DNA from: Limobrevibacterium gyesilva
GTDB lineage: Bacteria > Pseudomonadota > Alphaproteobacteria > Acetobacterales > Acetobacteraceae
Direction: 5' to 3'
NCBI RefSeq assembly: GCF_025989185.1
Contig: NZ_JAPDNT010000001.1
Span: forward strand, 682,001-746,000
Length of the DNA stretch: 64,000 bases
In this document: in pieces, positions 9,420 through 19,739 of the stretch
Layout: each line of letters starts with the position of its first letter
Numbering within the stretch: position 1 is the first letter of the stretch
The notes under the pieces: model-generated
The model's input: the letters and a program-made list of their open reading frames with translations, nothing else
Told to the model about the DNA's origin: nothing
The model's database searches: none
Translations under genes and position numbers: made by a program

Positions 9420-9626
9420 ATGCCGGACGGCGCCGCTTCCACCACCGCCCCCGAACCCACCGAGATCATCCACGTCGATGACCGGACGGTCGCCTGCGAT
9501 GGCGGCAACAGCGCGCTCGGCCATCCGCGCGTCTACCTGCGCATCGCCGACCGGCAGGTGATGTGCCCCTACTGCTCGCGCCTCTACGTGCTGAACGAGG
9601 GCGCCGGCGACGACCACGGTCACTAG
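9420..9626 (+). CDS. Small zinc-finger domain protein (NDUFS6/Lpl0009-like)
   Basis: 68 residues with a zinc-finger pattern seen in alphaproteobacterial relatives of the NDUFS6 subunit of complex I: a cysteine in RTVACDGG, a histidine in ALGHPRVYL and a CPYC pair (VMCPYCSRLYVL). AGGACAGG precedes the ATG. It ends one base before the GTG of polA, so the two are probably co-transcribed. In mitochondria the related subunit belongs to respiratory complex I; the bacterial role is not firmly known, and no nuo genes are nearby. Confidence 0.85.
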   Translation: MPDGAASTTAPEPTEIIHVDDRTVACDGGNSALGHPRVYLRIADRQVMCPYCSRLYVLNEGAGDDHGH

Positions 9627-9627
9627 C

Positions 9628-12435
<2,808 letters not shown>

Positions 12436-12459
12436 AGCGCTCCCGGCCGGAGGGCGGAC

Positions 12460-12954
12460 TCAGGCCTTCTCCGCGGCCTGTTCCGCCGCCAGCTCCTTCG
12501 CCAGGGCCTTCACCAGGTCGGCCCGGCTCACCAGCCCGACCATCTTGCCGTCCCGCACGACGGGAACGCGCTTGATCTTCTTCTCATAGAACAGCCTGGC
12601 AAGCTCGCGCGCCGGCGTCTCGGGGGACACGTAGGTCACGTCCTTCGACATGATCGCGCTCACCTTGCGACTCTGGGAGCGCAGGGCGCCCAGGAACGTG
12701 GGGGCGAGATCGTAGCCATCGGCGAGATGCTCGAGCCACCAGGCCTGCTTCTCCGTGAACTCGCCATGCCAGCGCAGCAGGTCGCCTTCAGTCAGCATGG
12801 CGACGGGCATTCCGGCCGCGTCCACCACGGGAATGCCGCTGATCGCGTGTTCCGCCATCAGCTTCACCGCCGTGGCCAGCTTGGTGTCGGGATGAACAAC
12901 CACGACCTCGCGGGTCATGAGGTCTTCGGCAGACGCCATCGACTGATCGAGCAT
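12460..12954 (-). CDS. CBS-domain protein (two CBS repeats)
   Basis: 164-residue protein made of a tandem CBS pair, a module that usually binds adenine nucleotides. Repeat one is LMTREVVVVHPDTKLATAV...ISGIPVVDAAG; repeat two is IMSKDVTYVSPETPARELA...KRVPVVRDGKMVGLVSRADLV. The intervening WLEHLADGYDLA region is seen in soil-bacterial stand-alone CBS proteins. The ATG at 12954 has GAAGGAAG upstream; a longer frame to 13005 lacks support. The C-terminus is alanine/glutamate rich. Partner and ligand are unknown. Confidence 0.9.
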   Translation of the reverse strand: MLDQSMASAEDLMTREVVVVHPDTKLATAVKLMAEHAISGIPVVDAAGMPVAMLTEGDLLRWHGEFTEKQAWWLEHLADGYDLAPTFLGALRSQSRKVSAIMSKDVTYVSPETPARELARLFYEKKIKRVPVVRDGKMVGLVSRADLVKALAKELAAEQAAEKA

Positions 12955-13154
12955 GGGCTGGCTTCCTTCACTTCTCGTACTGCACGTCGCACGGGTGCCG
13001 CGCACCGCACTATAGCGCCTATTAAGCCATTCCGGCGTCTGCGCCCTTGAGGTGGATCAACGTCGCAGGCCGGACCAGGGTGGCGCGGGGCTGGTGCAAC
13101 GGCGCCGGGCGCGCCATCTATGCGACCAACGACGAACCCCGCGACGAGAGGTGC

Positions 13155-13826
13155 ATGGACTCGATCTTTCGCGGCGACTTGGCATCCCCTGGCGGCCGGG
13201 CCCTGGCTTGGCTCGACAGCATGCTCGTGGACCATGGCGCGCTCCGCCTGGTCTGGAGCAACTGGGGCGTGGTGGTGCCGGGCCGCCTGTATCGCTGCAA
13301 CCATCCCACGCCCGGCCGCCTGGCCCGGGCGGCGCGGCGCTATGGCCTGCGCAGCGTGATCAACCTGCGCGGCGCCACCCGCAGCGGCTCGGACGCCTTG
13401 TCGCGCGAGCAGGCCGGACGGCTCGGGTTGGCCTTCTTCGACGTGCCGATGTCCAGCGGCCACGCACCGTCGCGCGAGCGCCTGCTGGCGCTGGCCGAGG
13501 CGCTGCGGACCGCACCGGCGCCGGTGCTGCTGCACTGCAAGTCGGGTGCGGACCGCGCCGGCTTCGCCGCATCCGTGTTCGTGCTGCTGGAAGGCGGCAC
13601 CACCGCCCAGGCCCTGCGCCACCTGTCGCTGCGCTTCGGCCATCTGCGTCGCTCGCGCGCCGGGGTGCTGGACGCGCTGCTGCTGCGCTACGCGGCCGAG
13701 GCGGAAGGGCGCAAATCATTCCTCGATTGGGTGCGCGAGGAGTATGATGCCGCCGACCTGACCCGAAGCTACCGGGCCGGTCATTTTGCGAGCTTTCTGA
13801 CCGAGCGTATCCTCGCACGCGAATAG
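13155..13826 (+). CDS. Dual-specificity/tyrosine-phosphatase-like protein
   Basis: 223-residue predicted cytoplasmic phosphatase. The P-loop LLHCKSGADRAGF carries the HC-x5-R signature (H127, C128, R134), and RLYRCNHPTPGRLARAARRYGLRSVINLRG is the typical N-terminal part of bacterial DSP-like enzymes. The start at 13155 has GAGAGG upstream; the open frame reaches back to 13047 without a better site. The Kdo hydroxylase gene follows after 14 bp, so the pair is probably one operon, which could hint at a cell-envelope role, but that is inference. Confidence 0.85.
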   Translation: MDSIFRGDLASPGGRALAWLDSMLVDHGALRLVWSNWGVVVPGRLYRCNHPTPGRLARAARRYGLRSVINLRGATRSGSDALSREQAGRLGLAFFDVPMSSGHAPSRERLLALAEALRTAPAPVLLHCKSGADRAGFAASVFVLLEGGTTAQALRHLSLRFGHLRRSRAGVLDALLLRYAAEAEGRKSFLDWVREEYDAADLTRSYRAGHFASFLTERILARE

Positions 13827-13840
13827 GCGGAGGCAGAGCC

Positions 13841-14728
13841 GTGGACGCACACGACGTTCTGGAGGAATTGCCGATCGACCGCTGGACCGGCCCGTTCAGC
13901 CCGGAGGTCCGGGCCCAGGCCCTGGCCGCACTGGAGGCGGGACGGGTCGTCAGCCTGCCGCATCTGCCCTTCGCGCTGGCGCCGGAGGAGGCCCGGTTCC
14001 TGGATCCGGGTACGCTCGACAACAGCCGCAAGAACATCAGCCTCGATCCCGCCACCGGCCGCTGCCACGGCAGCGACTACACCGGCGCCGATCTCGCCGC
14101 GTTGACGGCGATGCTCGACCGCTTCGGCCGCCAGGCCGAGGGGCTGCTGCGCGAGCTGTTCCCGGCCTATGCCCCGGCGCTGGACCGGGCGCGCACCAGT
14201 TTCCGGCCGGCCGAGATCCAGGGGCGGGAGTATTCGCCGCGCCACGACGACCGGCGCCTGCATGTGGATGCCTTCCCGACCCGGCCGATGCGCGGCCGGC
14301 GGATCCTGCGCGTGTTCTGCAATGTCGCGCCGGACGGGGTGAAGCGGGAATGGCAGGTCGGCGAGCCGTTCCCGGATTTCGCGGCAAGCTTCCTGCCGCG
14401 GCTGCGCCGGCCGCTGCCGGGACAGTTCTGGGCCATGGACCTGCTCGGCCTGACCAAGGGGCGGCGCAGCGCCTACGACCACGCGATGCTGGGCCTGCAC
14501 GATGCCGGCAAGCTCGACGCCGCCTACCAGGCGGGCGCGCCGCGGGCATCGCTGTCCTTCGCGCCGGGCACCACCTGGATGTGCTTCACGGACAGCGTGC
14601 TGCACGCCGCCCTGGCCGGGCGCTGCGCGCTGGAGCAGACATTCCATCTGCCGGTGCAGGCCATGGCGAACCCGGAAAAGTCGCCGCTGCGCGTGCTGGA
14701 ACGCCTGTCCGGCTCGACCCTGGTCTGA
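13841..14728 (+). CDS. kdoO: Kdo hydroxylase family protein (Fe(II)/2-oxoglutarate-dependent)
   Basis: 295 residues resembling KdoO, the dioxygenase that 3-hydroxylates Kdo in the lipopolysaccharide inner core to give Ko. The N-terminus has the family stretch EARFLDPGTLDNSRKNIS. Likely iron ligands are H141 and D143 in LHVDAFPTRP, with a distal H255 in DSVLHAALAG. The start codon is GTG with GGCGGAGG upstream. The protein ends GSTLV and its TGA stop overlaps the first two bases of the dispersed element at 14727. It is not next to other LPS genes. Membrane targeting is not evident. Confidence 0.82.
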   Translation: MDAHDVLEELPIDRWTGPFSPEVRAQALAALEAGRVVSLPHLPFALAPEEARFLDPGTLDNSRKNISLDPATGRCHGSDYTGADLAALTAMLDRFGRQAEGLLRELFPAYAPALDRARTSFRPAEIQGREYSPRHDDRRLHVDAFPTRPMRGRRILRVFCNVAPDGVKREWQVGEPFPDFAASFLPRLRRPLPGQFWAMDLLGLTKGRRSAYDHAMLGLHDAGKLDAAYQAGAPRASLSFAPGTTWMCFTDSVLHAALAGRCALEQTFHLPVQAMANPEKSPLRVLERLSGSTLV

Positions 14729-14857
14729 TACCAATGGCCCTTGACGATGACCCTTCCATCGTCAAGGGCCATTGGTATCGCGCGCCGGGTTGGTGGGCGG
14801 CGGCGCGCAAAATAACGACTCATACCGGCGGTCATTCTTCATGGCCGCTGGTATGAG
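14727..14857 (+). repeat. Two-palindrome dispersed element, short form (copy A)
   Basis: 131-bp element. Palindrome I (14727-14779) has 23-bp arms starting GATACCAATGGCCCTTGA around the loop ACCCTTC. A GC-rich centre follows, bounded by GCGCGCC and GGCGCGC and ending AAAATAACG. Palindrome II (14819-14857) has arms CTCATACCGGCGG / CCGCTGGTATGAG with two mismatches. The G and A of the kdoO TGA stop (14726-14728) are the element's first two bases. Related copies lie at 39607, 51883 and 63516. It sits between the convergent kdoO and secB genes. Confidence 0.93.
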
Positions 14858-14878
14858 GCCGGGGATCGCTCCCCGGCC
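14857..14878. terminator. GC-rich hairpin behind secB
   Basis: Perfect 8-bp stem GGCCGGGG/CCCCGGCC with loop ATCGCT, directly after element A and 11 bp beyond the secB stop. It lacks a clear T tract, so it may be a weak terminator or an RNA-end stabiliser. Confidence 0.5.
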
Positions 14879-14888
14879 GCCAATGGCG

Positions 14889-15386
14889 TCAGGCGGTGGC
14901 GGCGGGCTGCTGGCGGCGGCTCTGCCACAGCGACAGGAAGTCGATCGGCTGCAGCAGCACCGGCGGGAAGCCGCCGTCGCGGGTCACGTCCGACAGGATG
15001 TTGCGGGCGAACGGGAACAGGATGCGCGGGCACTCCACCAGCAGCACCGGCTCGACCGTGTTGTCCGGAACGCCGGTGAGGGTGAACACGCCGGCATAGG
15101 CAAGCTCGGCCAGGAACACGCGCGCGCCGGCGGAGCCGCCGTTCGCGGCCGGCTCGGTGGCCTCAGCGCGGATCGCCAGCGTCACCTCGAACACGTTCTG
15201 GCCTTCCTGCACGCGGCGGGCCTGCACGTCGAGATTGATGTCCACCCGCGGCGCCGTCTTCAGCGTGGTGTAAATCACCGGGGCGCCGGGCACTTCGAAG
15301 GACAGGTCCTTGATGTACTGGACGTTCACCACCAGCGGCGGAGTCTGGGCACCCGCCTGCGGCTGGGCTGGATTGCTATCGGACAT
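14889..15386 (-). CDS. secB: Protein-export chaperone SecB
   Basis: 165-residue cytosolic chaperone that holds preproteins unfolded and hands them to SecA. Family features: VQYIKDLSFEVPGAP near the N-terminus, the acidic/aromatic AELAYAGVFTLTGVP region and the ECPRILFPFARNILSDVTRDGGFPPVLL-type core, ending in the PIDFLSLW helix. An ATG at 15386 is preceded by GGAG at good spacing; an in-frame GTG at 15395 would add three residues. SecB beside timA and mltA is an origin-proximal arrangement in several alphaproteobacteria. Confidence 0.97.
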   Translation of the reverse strand: MSDSNPAQPQAGAQTPPLVVNVQYIKDLSFEVPGAPVIYTTLKTAPRVDINLDVQARRVQEGQNVFEVTLAIRAEATEPAANGGSAGARVFLAELAYAGVFTLTGVPDNTVEPVLLVECPRILFPFARNILSDVTRDGGFPPVLLQPIDFLSLWQSRRQQPAATA

Positions 15387-15470
15387 CGTCTTCACTCCGT
15401 GACATCAAGGGGGCCGTCGCGGCGGTAGCACAGGCCGGGCCCCAGCGAAAGCCGCGGCCGCCTGCGTCCC

Positions 15471-16025
15471 TCAGTGCCGCCAGCTGATCTCCGCCGGCGC
15501 CGCGGCGGTCGGGTCGCAGCGCAGCCATTGGCCGTTCGTCACCTTGGTGCCGGTCATGGCCAGGATGAAGCCCCAATGGCTCACCACCAGCGTGTCCGAC
15601 CAGTCCGGCAGCGCCGCCATCTCGGCACGGAACAACGCGGCCCGGTCGACCACCGACTGCGCCGGCTCCTCGATCGGCGGCCACCAGACCTCGTCGATGG
15701 CCGAGAAATCGTGGTCGGGCCAGGCCATGGCAAGCTCGGTGCGCGGCGAGCCCACGTCGCAGGTGAACGCATAGCGCTCGCGCACGATCGGGTTGACGAA
15801 TATCGGCACGCCGAGCGCGCGCGCCACCGGCGCCGCGGTTTCCAGCGCGCGGGTGTAGGGCGAGACGATGATGCGGCGGATCCCTTCGGCACGAATGGCC
15901 TCGGCAGCCTGGGCTGCCTGCTCGTGCCCCAGCTTCGTCAGCCTGGGATCGACGATGCCGGGGTCGCGGCGCGTGGCCGTGAAATGCAGGTTGAACTCGC
16001 TCTGGCCGTGACGCAGCAGGATCAT
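15471..16025 (-). CDS. Histidine phosphatase family protein (phosphoglycerate-mutase-like)
   Basis: 184-residue enzyme with the N-terminal RHGQSEFN motif (phosphorylated histidine), the second arginine region IVSPYTRALETA, and a distal histidine in LVVSHWGFI. These are the residues expected for an active phosphatase/mutase superfamily member. The frame extends to 16061, but the ATG at 16025 gives the normal family start (MILLRHG). It is divergent from timA, with about 150 bp between starts. Substrate unknown. Confidence 0.87.
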   Translation of the reverse strand: MILLRHGQSEFNLHFTATRRDPGIVDPRLTKLGHEQAAQAAEAIRAEGIRRIIVSPYTRALETAAPVARALGVPIFVNPIVRERYAFTCDVGSPRTELAMAWPDHDFSAIDEVWWPPIEEPAQSVVDRAALFRAEMAALPDWSDTLVVSHWGFILAMTGTKVTNGQWLRCDPTAAAPAEISWRH

Positions 16026-16175
16026 GTAAGCCGCATTAGCGGGACGGCGCGCCGGAGGCAATGGGGTGCGGGACGGGCGCGCGGCACGCGATCCGTACTC
16101 GGACTTTGTTGTGCGACGGCCCGGAGATGCTTATGTCTGGCGCGCCCGCGACACCCGCGGGGAGGGAGACCACAT

Positions 16176-16865
16176 ATGGGTGCCACTGGCGGCTTCCCCA
16201 TCGATCTCATTCTGTTTGGCATGATTGCCGCATTCCTGGTGCTGCGCCTGCGCAGCGTGCTGGGCCGGCGCCAGGGTTTCGAGCGGCCGACCGAGCCGCA
16301 GCCGCAACCCCGCGAAGGCATGCCCGCCGCCGCGCCCGACGCCAGGGCGCAGGATGCCAGGGTGATCGACGCCGTGGCCGAGCCGGCGCCGAACCGGGTT
16401 CTGCCGGACCCCGCCAGCCCCGTCGGCCAGGCGTTCGCGCGCATGCAGCAGGTGGACCCGAATTTCCACCCGGCGCGCTTCCTGGACGGCGCCGAGGCGG
16501 CGTTTCGCATGATCGTGACCGCCTTCGCCGCAGGCGAACGCGAGACCCTGCGCGGGCTGTTGTCCGACGACACGTTCCGCGCCTTCGAGGCCGCGATTTC
16601 CGCGCGCGAGGCCGCGGGCGAGGTGCAGCGGACCGAGATCCGCGGCTTCGCCTCCACCGCCATCGAGCATGCCGAATTGCGCGGCACCCTTGCCTCCATC
16701 GCCGTGCGCTTCGTCTCCGACCAGGTGAACGTCACGCTGGGCCGCGACGGGCTGCCGGTGGCCGGCGCCGACGCGGTGACCGAGATCACCGACCTCTGGA
16801 CCTTCGAACGCAACCTGACATCGGGCGATCCCACCTGGCGTCTCGTCTCGGCGCGCAGCGCCTGA
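16176..16865 (+). CDS. Tim44/TimA-like membrane adaptor protein
   Basis: 229 residues with an N-terminal membrane anchor (FPIDLILFGMIAAFLVLRLRSVLG), a proline/alanine-rich linker to about residue 80, and a C-terminal Tim44-like domain (FLDGAEAAFRMIVTAFAAGER... ending DPTWRLVSARSA). Mitochondrial Tim44 tethers Hsp70 to the import channel; the alphaproteobacterial relative TimA is membrane-bound and its partners are less clear. GGAGGGAG precedes the ATG at 16176. The stop overlaps the mltA start by one base, so it heads an operon running to 22827. Confidence 0.88.
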   Translation: MGATGGFPIDLILFGMIAAFLVLRLRSVLGRRQGFERPTEPQPQPREGMPAAAPDARAQDARVIDAVAEPAPNRVLPDPASPVGQAFARMQQVDPNFHPARFLDGAEAAFRMIVTAFAAGERETLRGLLSDDTFRAFEAAISAREAAGEVQRTEIRGFASTAIEHAELRGTLASIAVRFVSDQVNVTLGRDGLPVAGADAVTEITDLWTFERNLTSGDPTWRLVSARSA

Positions 16866-18073
16866 TGCGGGGCGGTCTGCGGCGCGTAAGCGCCGGCTCA
16901 GCCCTGGCCCGCGGCCTCGCCATGACCGTGCTGGCGGGCGCGGCGGCGCTGGCCGGCTGCGCCCAGGTGCCGCCGGGCGCCCAGCCTCCGGTCGAGGCCG
17001 CCACCTGGTCCGTTCCCGCCGGTCCGGGGCCGGCGCTGACGCCGGTGGATTTTGCCCAGGTGCCGGGCTGGACCACCGACAAGGCCGCCCAGGCGCTGCC
17101 GGCCTTCCTGGCGAGTTGCGACCAGATGGCCTCCGCACCCGCGCAACAGCTTGGCGGGCAGGGCGAGGCCGCCGCGCGCGGTGGCACGCCCGCGCAGTGG
17201 CAGGCATCCTGCGCCGCCGCCCGCGCGGTGCCGCCGGGCGACGACGCGGCGGCCCGCAGCTTCTTCGAAGCGGCGTTCCAACCCTTCGGCCTTTCTTCCG
17301 ACGGCAGCGCCCAGGGCCTGTTCACCGGCTACTACGAGCCGGAAGTGGCGGGCGCGCGGGCGCCGGGCGGGATCTACAGATACCCGATCTATCGCCGCCC
17401 GGCCGATCTCCCGCCGGGCAGAGCCACCCCGTATTTCAGCCGCGCCGACATCGAGGCCGGCGCGCTGAACCGCAAGCGGCTGGAACTGCTGTGGCTGGCC
17501 GACCCGATCGACGTGTTCTTCCTGCACATCCAGGGCGCCGGCCGCATCCGCCTGCCGAACGGGCAGATCGTGCGCGTGTCCTATGACGGCCAGAACGGCC
17601 AGACCTACGTGCCGATCGGCCGCGTTCTGGTGGATCGCGGCGAGATGACGCTGGACCAGGTCTCGATGCAGACCATCCGGGGCTGGCTGGTGTCCCACCC
17701 GGAGCAGGCGCGCGAGGTGATGAACCAGAACCCCTCCTACGTGTTCTTCCGCGAGGTCAACGGCGTCAGCGCCGATGTCGGGCCGCCCGGCGCGCTGGGC
17801 GCACCGCTGGCGCCGGGCCGGTCGGTTGCCGTGGACAAGGGCTACATTCCCCTGGGTGCGCCGCTGTGGATCGACACGCTGGATCCGCTGGACGGCAGCA
17901 AGATGCGGCGGGTGATGGTGGCGCAGGACCTGGGCGGGGCCATCCGCGGCCCGGTGCGCGCCGACATCTTCTTCGGCTGGGGCAAGGAGGCCGAGGAACG
18001 CGCCGGACGCATGCGCCAGCAGGGCATCGCCTTCCTGTTCCTGCCGAAGGCGTCCCAGACCGCCGCGCGCTGA
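16865..18073 (+). CDS. mltA: Membrane-bound lytic murein transglycosylase A
   Basis: 402-residue lipoprotein that cleaves peptidoglycan glycan strands to 1,6-anhydro-muropeptides. The signal peptide ends in a lipobox LAGC (C32). The MltA domain is recognisable from GLFTGYYEPEVAG, RIRLPNGQIVRVSYDGQNG and SMQTIRGWL. The C-terminal 3D domain carries the conserved aspartates, including VAQDLGGAIRGPVRADIFFG. The ATG at 16865 overlaps the previous stop by one base, and its own TGA overlaps the methyltransferase start by one base. Confidence 0.95.
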   Translation: MRGGLRRVSAGSALARGLAMTVLAGAAALAGCAQVPPGAQPPVEAATWSVPAGPGPALTPVDFAQVPGWTTDKAAQALPAFLASCDQMASAPAQQLGGQGEAAARGGTPAQWQASCAAARAVPPGDDAAARSFFEAAFQPFGLSSDGSAQGLFTGYYEPEVAGARAPGGIYRYPIYRRPADLPPGRATPYFSRADIEAGALNRKRLELLWLADPIDVFFLHIQGAGRIRLPNGQIVRVSYDGQNGQTYVPIGRVLVDRGEMTLDQVSMQTIRGWLVSHPEQAREVMNQNPSYVFFREVNGVSADVGPPGALGAPLAPGRSVAVDKGYIPLGAPLWIDTLDPLDGSKMRRVMVAQDLGGAIRGPVRADIFFGWGKEAEERAGRMRQQGIAFLFLPKASQTAAR

Positions 18074-18906
18074 TGGCGCGCGGCTGCACGCAAGCGCGCG
18101 GGCGGAAGTCCGCGCCGGTGCTGCATTGCGGCGACTGCCTGGACGTGCTGGCGACGCTGAAGCCCGAAAGCGTCGACGTGGTGGTCACCTCGCCGCCGTA
18201 CAACCTCGACCTGCGCTACCGCCGCTACCGCGACCGCAAGGAGGAAGGCGACTACCTCGACTGGATGGTCGCCGTGGCCGCCGCAGTACGGCGGGTGATG
18301 AAGCCGGATGCGTCGTTCTTCCTCAACATCTCCGGCTCGTCCTCGCGGCCCTGGCTGCCGTTCGAGCTGATCGTGCGGCTGCGGCCGTTGTTCATGCTGC
18401 AGAACCACATCACCTGGATCAAGTCGATCGCCACCGGCACCGATTCCGTCGGCCACTACAAGCCGGTCGGCGGCCAGCGCTTCCTGAACCACGCGCATGA
18501 GCACATCTTCCACCTGACGCAGACCGGCGATGTGCGATTGAACCGGCTGGCTGTCGGCGTGCCATTCAAGGATAAGTCCAACATCGCCCGCCGCGGCCAC
18601 GCCCAGGACCTGCGCTGCCGCGGCAACACCTGGTTCATCCCCTACGACACCGTGCGCAGCAAGGCGCAGAAATGGCACCATCCCGGCACCTTCCCGGTGG
18701 ACCTGCCGCGCTGGTGCATCCGCCTGCACGGCCGGCCGAAGCCGGTGGTGCTCGACCCGTTCATGGGTACCGGCACGACCCTGGTCGCCGCCCTGCGCGA
18801 GGGTGCCAAGGGAATCGGCATCGAGCTCGACCCCGATTACGTCGCCATCGCGCGGGACCGGCTCGCGGCCGAACCCTCGTCTTTTCCGTCCGACGGCCTA
18901 GAATAA
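18073..18906 (+). CDS. Solitary DNA methyltransferase (N4-cytosine/N6-adenine, beta class)
   Basis: 277 residues with the catalytic motif TSPPYN at residues 39-44 and the AdoMet-binding motif DPFMGTGTT at about 228, in the order typical of beta-class DNA methyltransferases. SPPY is commoner among N4-cytosine enzymes, but N6-adenine activity cannot be excluded. No restriction endonuclease or specificity gene is near, so it may act as an orphan regulatory or protective methylase. It overlaps mltA by one base and precedes lutABC. It lies in the middle of a gene group that is otherwise conserved without it. Confidence 0.88.
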   Translation: MARGCTQARGRKSAPVLHCGDCLDVLATLKPESVDVVVTSPPYNLDLRYRRYRDRKEEGDYLDWMVAVAAAVRRVMKPDASFFLNISGSSSRPWLPFELIVRLRPLFMLQNHITWIKSIATGTDSVGHYKPVGGQRFLNHAHEHIFHLTQTGDVRLNRLAVGVPFKDKSNIARRGHAQDLRCRGNTWFIPYDTVRSKAQKWHHPGTFPVDLPRWCIRLHGRPKPVVLDPFMGTGTTLVAALREGAKGIGIELDPDYVAIARDRLAAEPSSFPSDGLE

Positions 18907-18910
18907 CCCC

Positions 18911-19693
18911 ATGTCCCAAACCGCCCCCGCTTCCAAGCCGCGCGTCGCCCTGTTCGTGACCTGCCTGGTGGACCTGCACCGGCCGACCATCGGCTTCGCC
19001 GCGATCCGGCTGCTGGAGCGTGCAGGCTGCCAGGTGGAGGTGCCGCGGGCGCAGACCTGCTGCGGCCAGCCCGCCTACAACACCGGCGACCGCGCCACCA
19101 CCCGCGACCTCGCGATGGGCATCCTCGATGCCTTCGGCGGCTACGACTACGTGGTGGTGCCGTCCGGCTCCTGCGGCGGCATGCTGCGCCACCACCTGCC
19201 GCATCTGTTCGACGACGATCCCAACATCAAGGCCCGGGCCGAGGCGCTGGCCGCCAAAACTTACGAGCTGATCGGCTTCCTCACCGACGTCATGGGCGTG
19301 ACGGAAGTGCAGGCCGCCTATCCCGGCACCGTCACCTATCACGACAGCTGCTCCGGCCTGCGCGAGCTGGGCCTGAAGCAGCAGCCGCGCCGCCTGCTGG
19401 CCGGCGTGGCCGGGCTGAAGCTCACGGAAATGACCGACCCCGAGGTGTGCTGCGGCTTCGGCGGCACGTTCTGCGTGAAATACCCGGAGATTTCGGTGCG
19501 CATGGTCAGCGACAAGACCAGGGACATCGCCGCCACCGGCGCCGACACGCTGCTGGCCGGCGACCTCGGCTGCCTGCTGAACATGGCCGGACGCCTGAAG
19601 CGCGAGGGCAGCCCGGTGAAGGTGCGCCATGTCGCCGAGGTGCTGGCCGGCATGACCAACGACGTGCCGCCGATCGGCGAGGGCCGCGGCTGA
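18911..19693 (+). CDS. lutA: Lactate-utilisation Fe-S protein, LutA/LldE subunit
   Basis: 260-residue subunit of the LutABC complex, which oxidises L-lactate to pyruvate at the cytoplasmic side of the membrane. It carries two cysteine-rich CCG domains: TCCGQPAYNTG and SGSCGGMLRHH in the first, and SCSGLRELGL with VCCGFGGTFCVKYPEIS in the second. The start lies four bases after the methyltransferase stop. With lutB and lutC downstream the module is complete, although no lactate permease or LutR-type regulator is adjacent. Confidence 0.94.
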   Translation: MSQTAPASKPRVALFVTCLVDLHRPTIGFAAIRLLERAGCQVEVPRAQTCCGQPAYNTGDRATTRDLAMGILDAFGGYDYVVVPSGSCGGMLRHHLPHLFDDDPNIKARAEALAAKTYELIGFLTDVMGVTEVQAAYPGTVTYHDSCSGLRELGLKQQPRRLLAGVAGLKLTEMTDPEVCCGFGGTFCVKYPEISVRMVSDKTRDIAATGADTLLAGDLGCLLNMAGRLKREGSPVKVRHVAEVLAGMTNDVPPIGEGRG

Positions 19694-19739
19694 CCCCGCA
19701 CCCCGCCCGCGCTGAACTTCCGGCCCCGGAGACCACCGC

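Noticed and set aside
14727-14857. Element copies as ordinary intrinsic terminators only
   Set aside because: They lack T tracts, have two different palindromes and a conserved centre, and are dispersed with near-identical sequence, so they are a repeat family even if they also end transcription.
17866-18072. N-terminal extension of the DNA methyltransferase in frame upstream of 18073
   Set aside because: The extension lies over the conserved 3D domain of mltA in another frame; the ATG at 18073 overlapping the mltA stop is the natural start.
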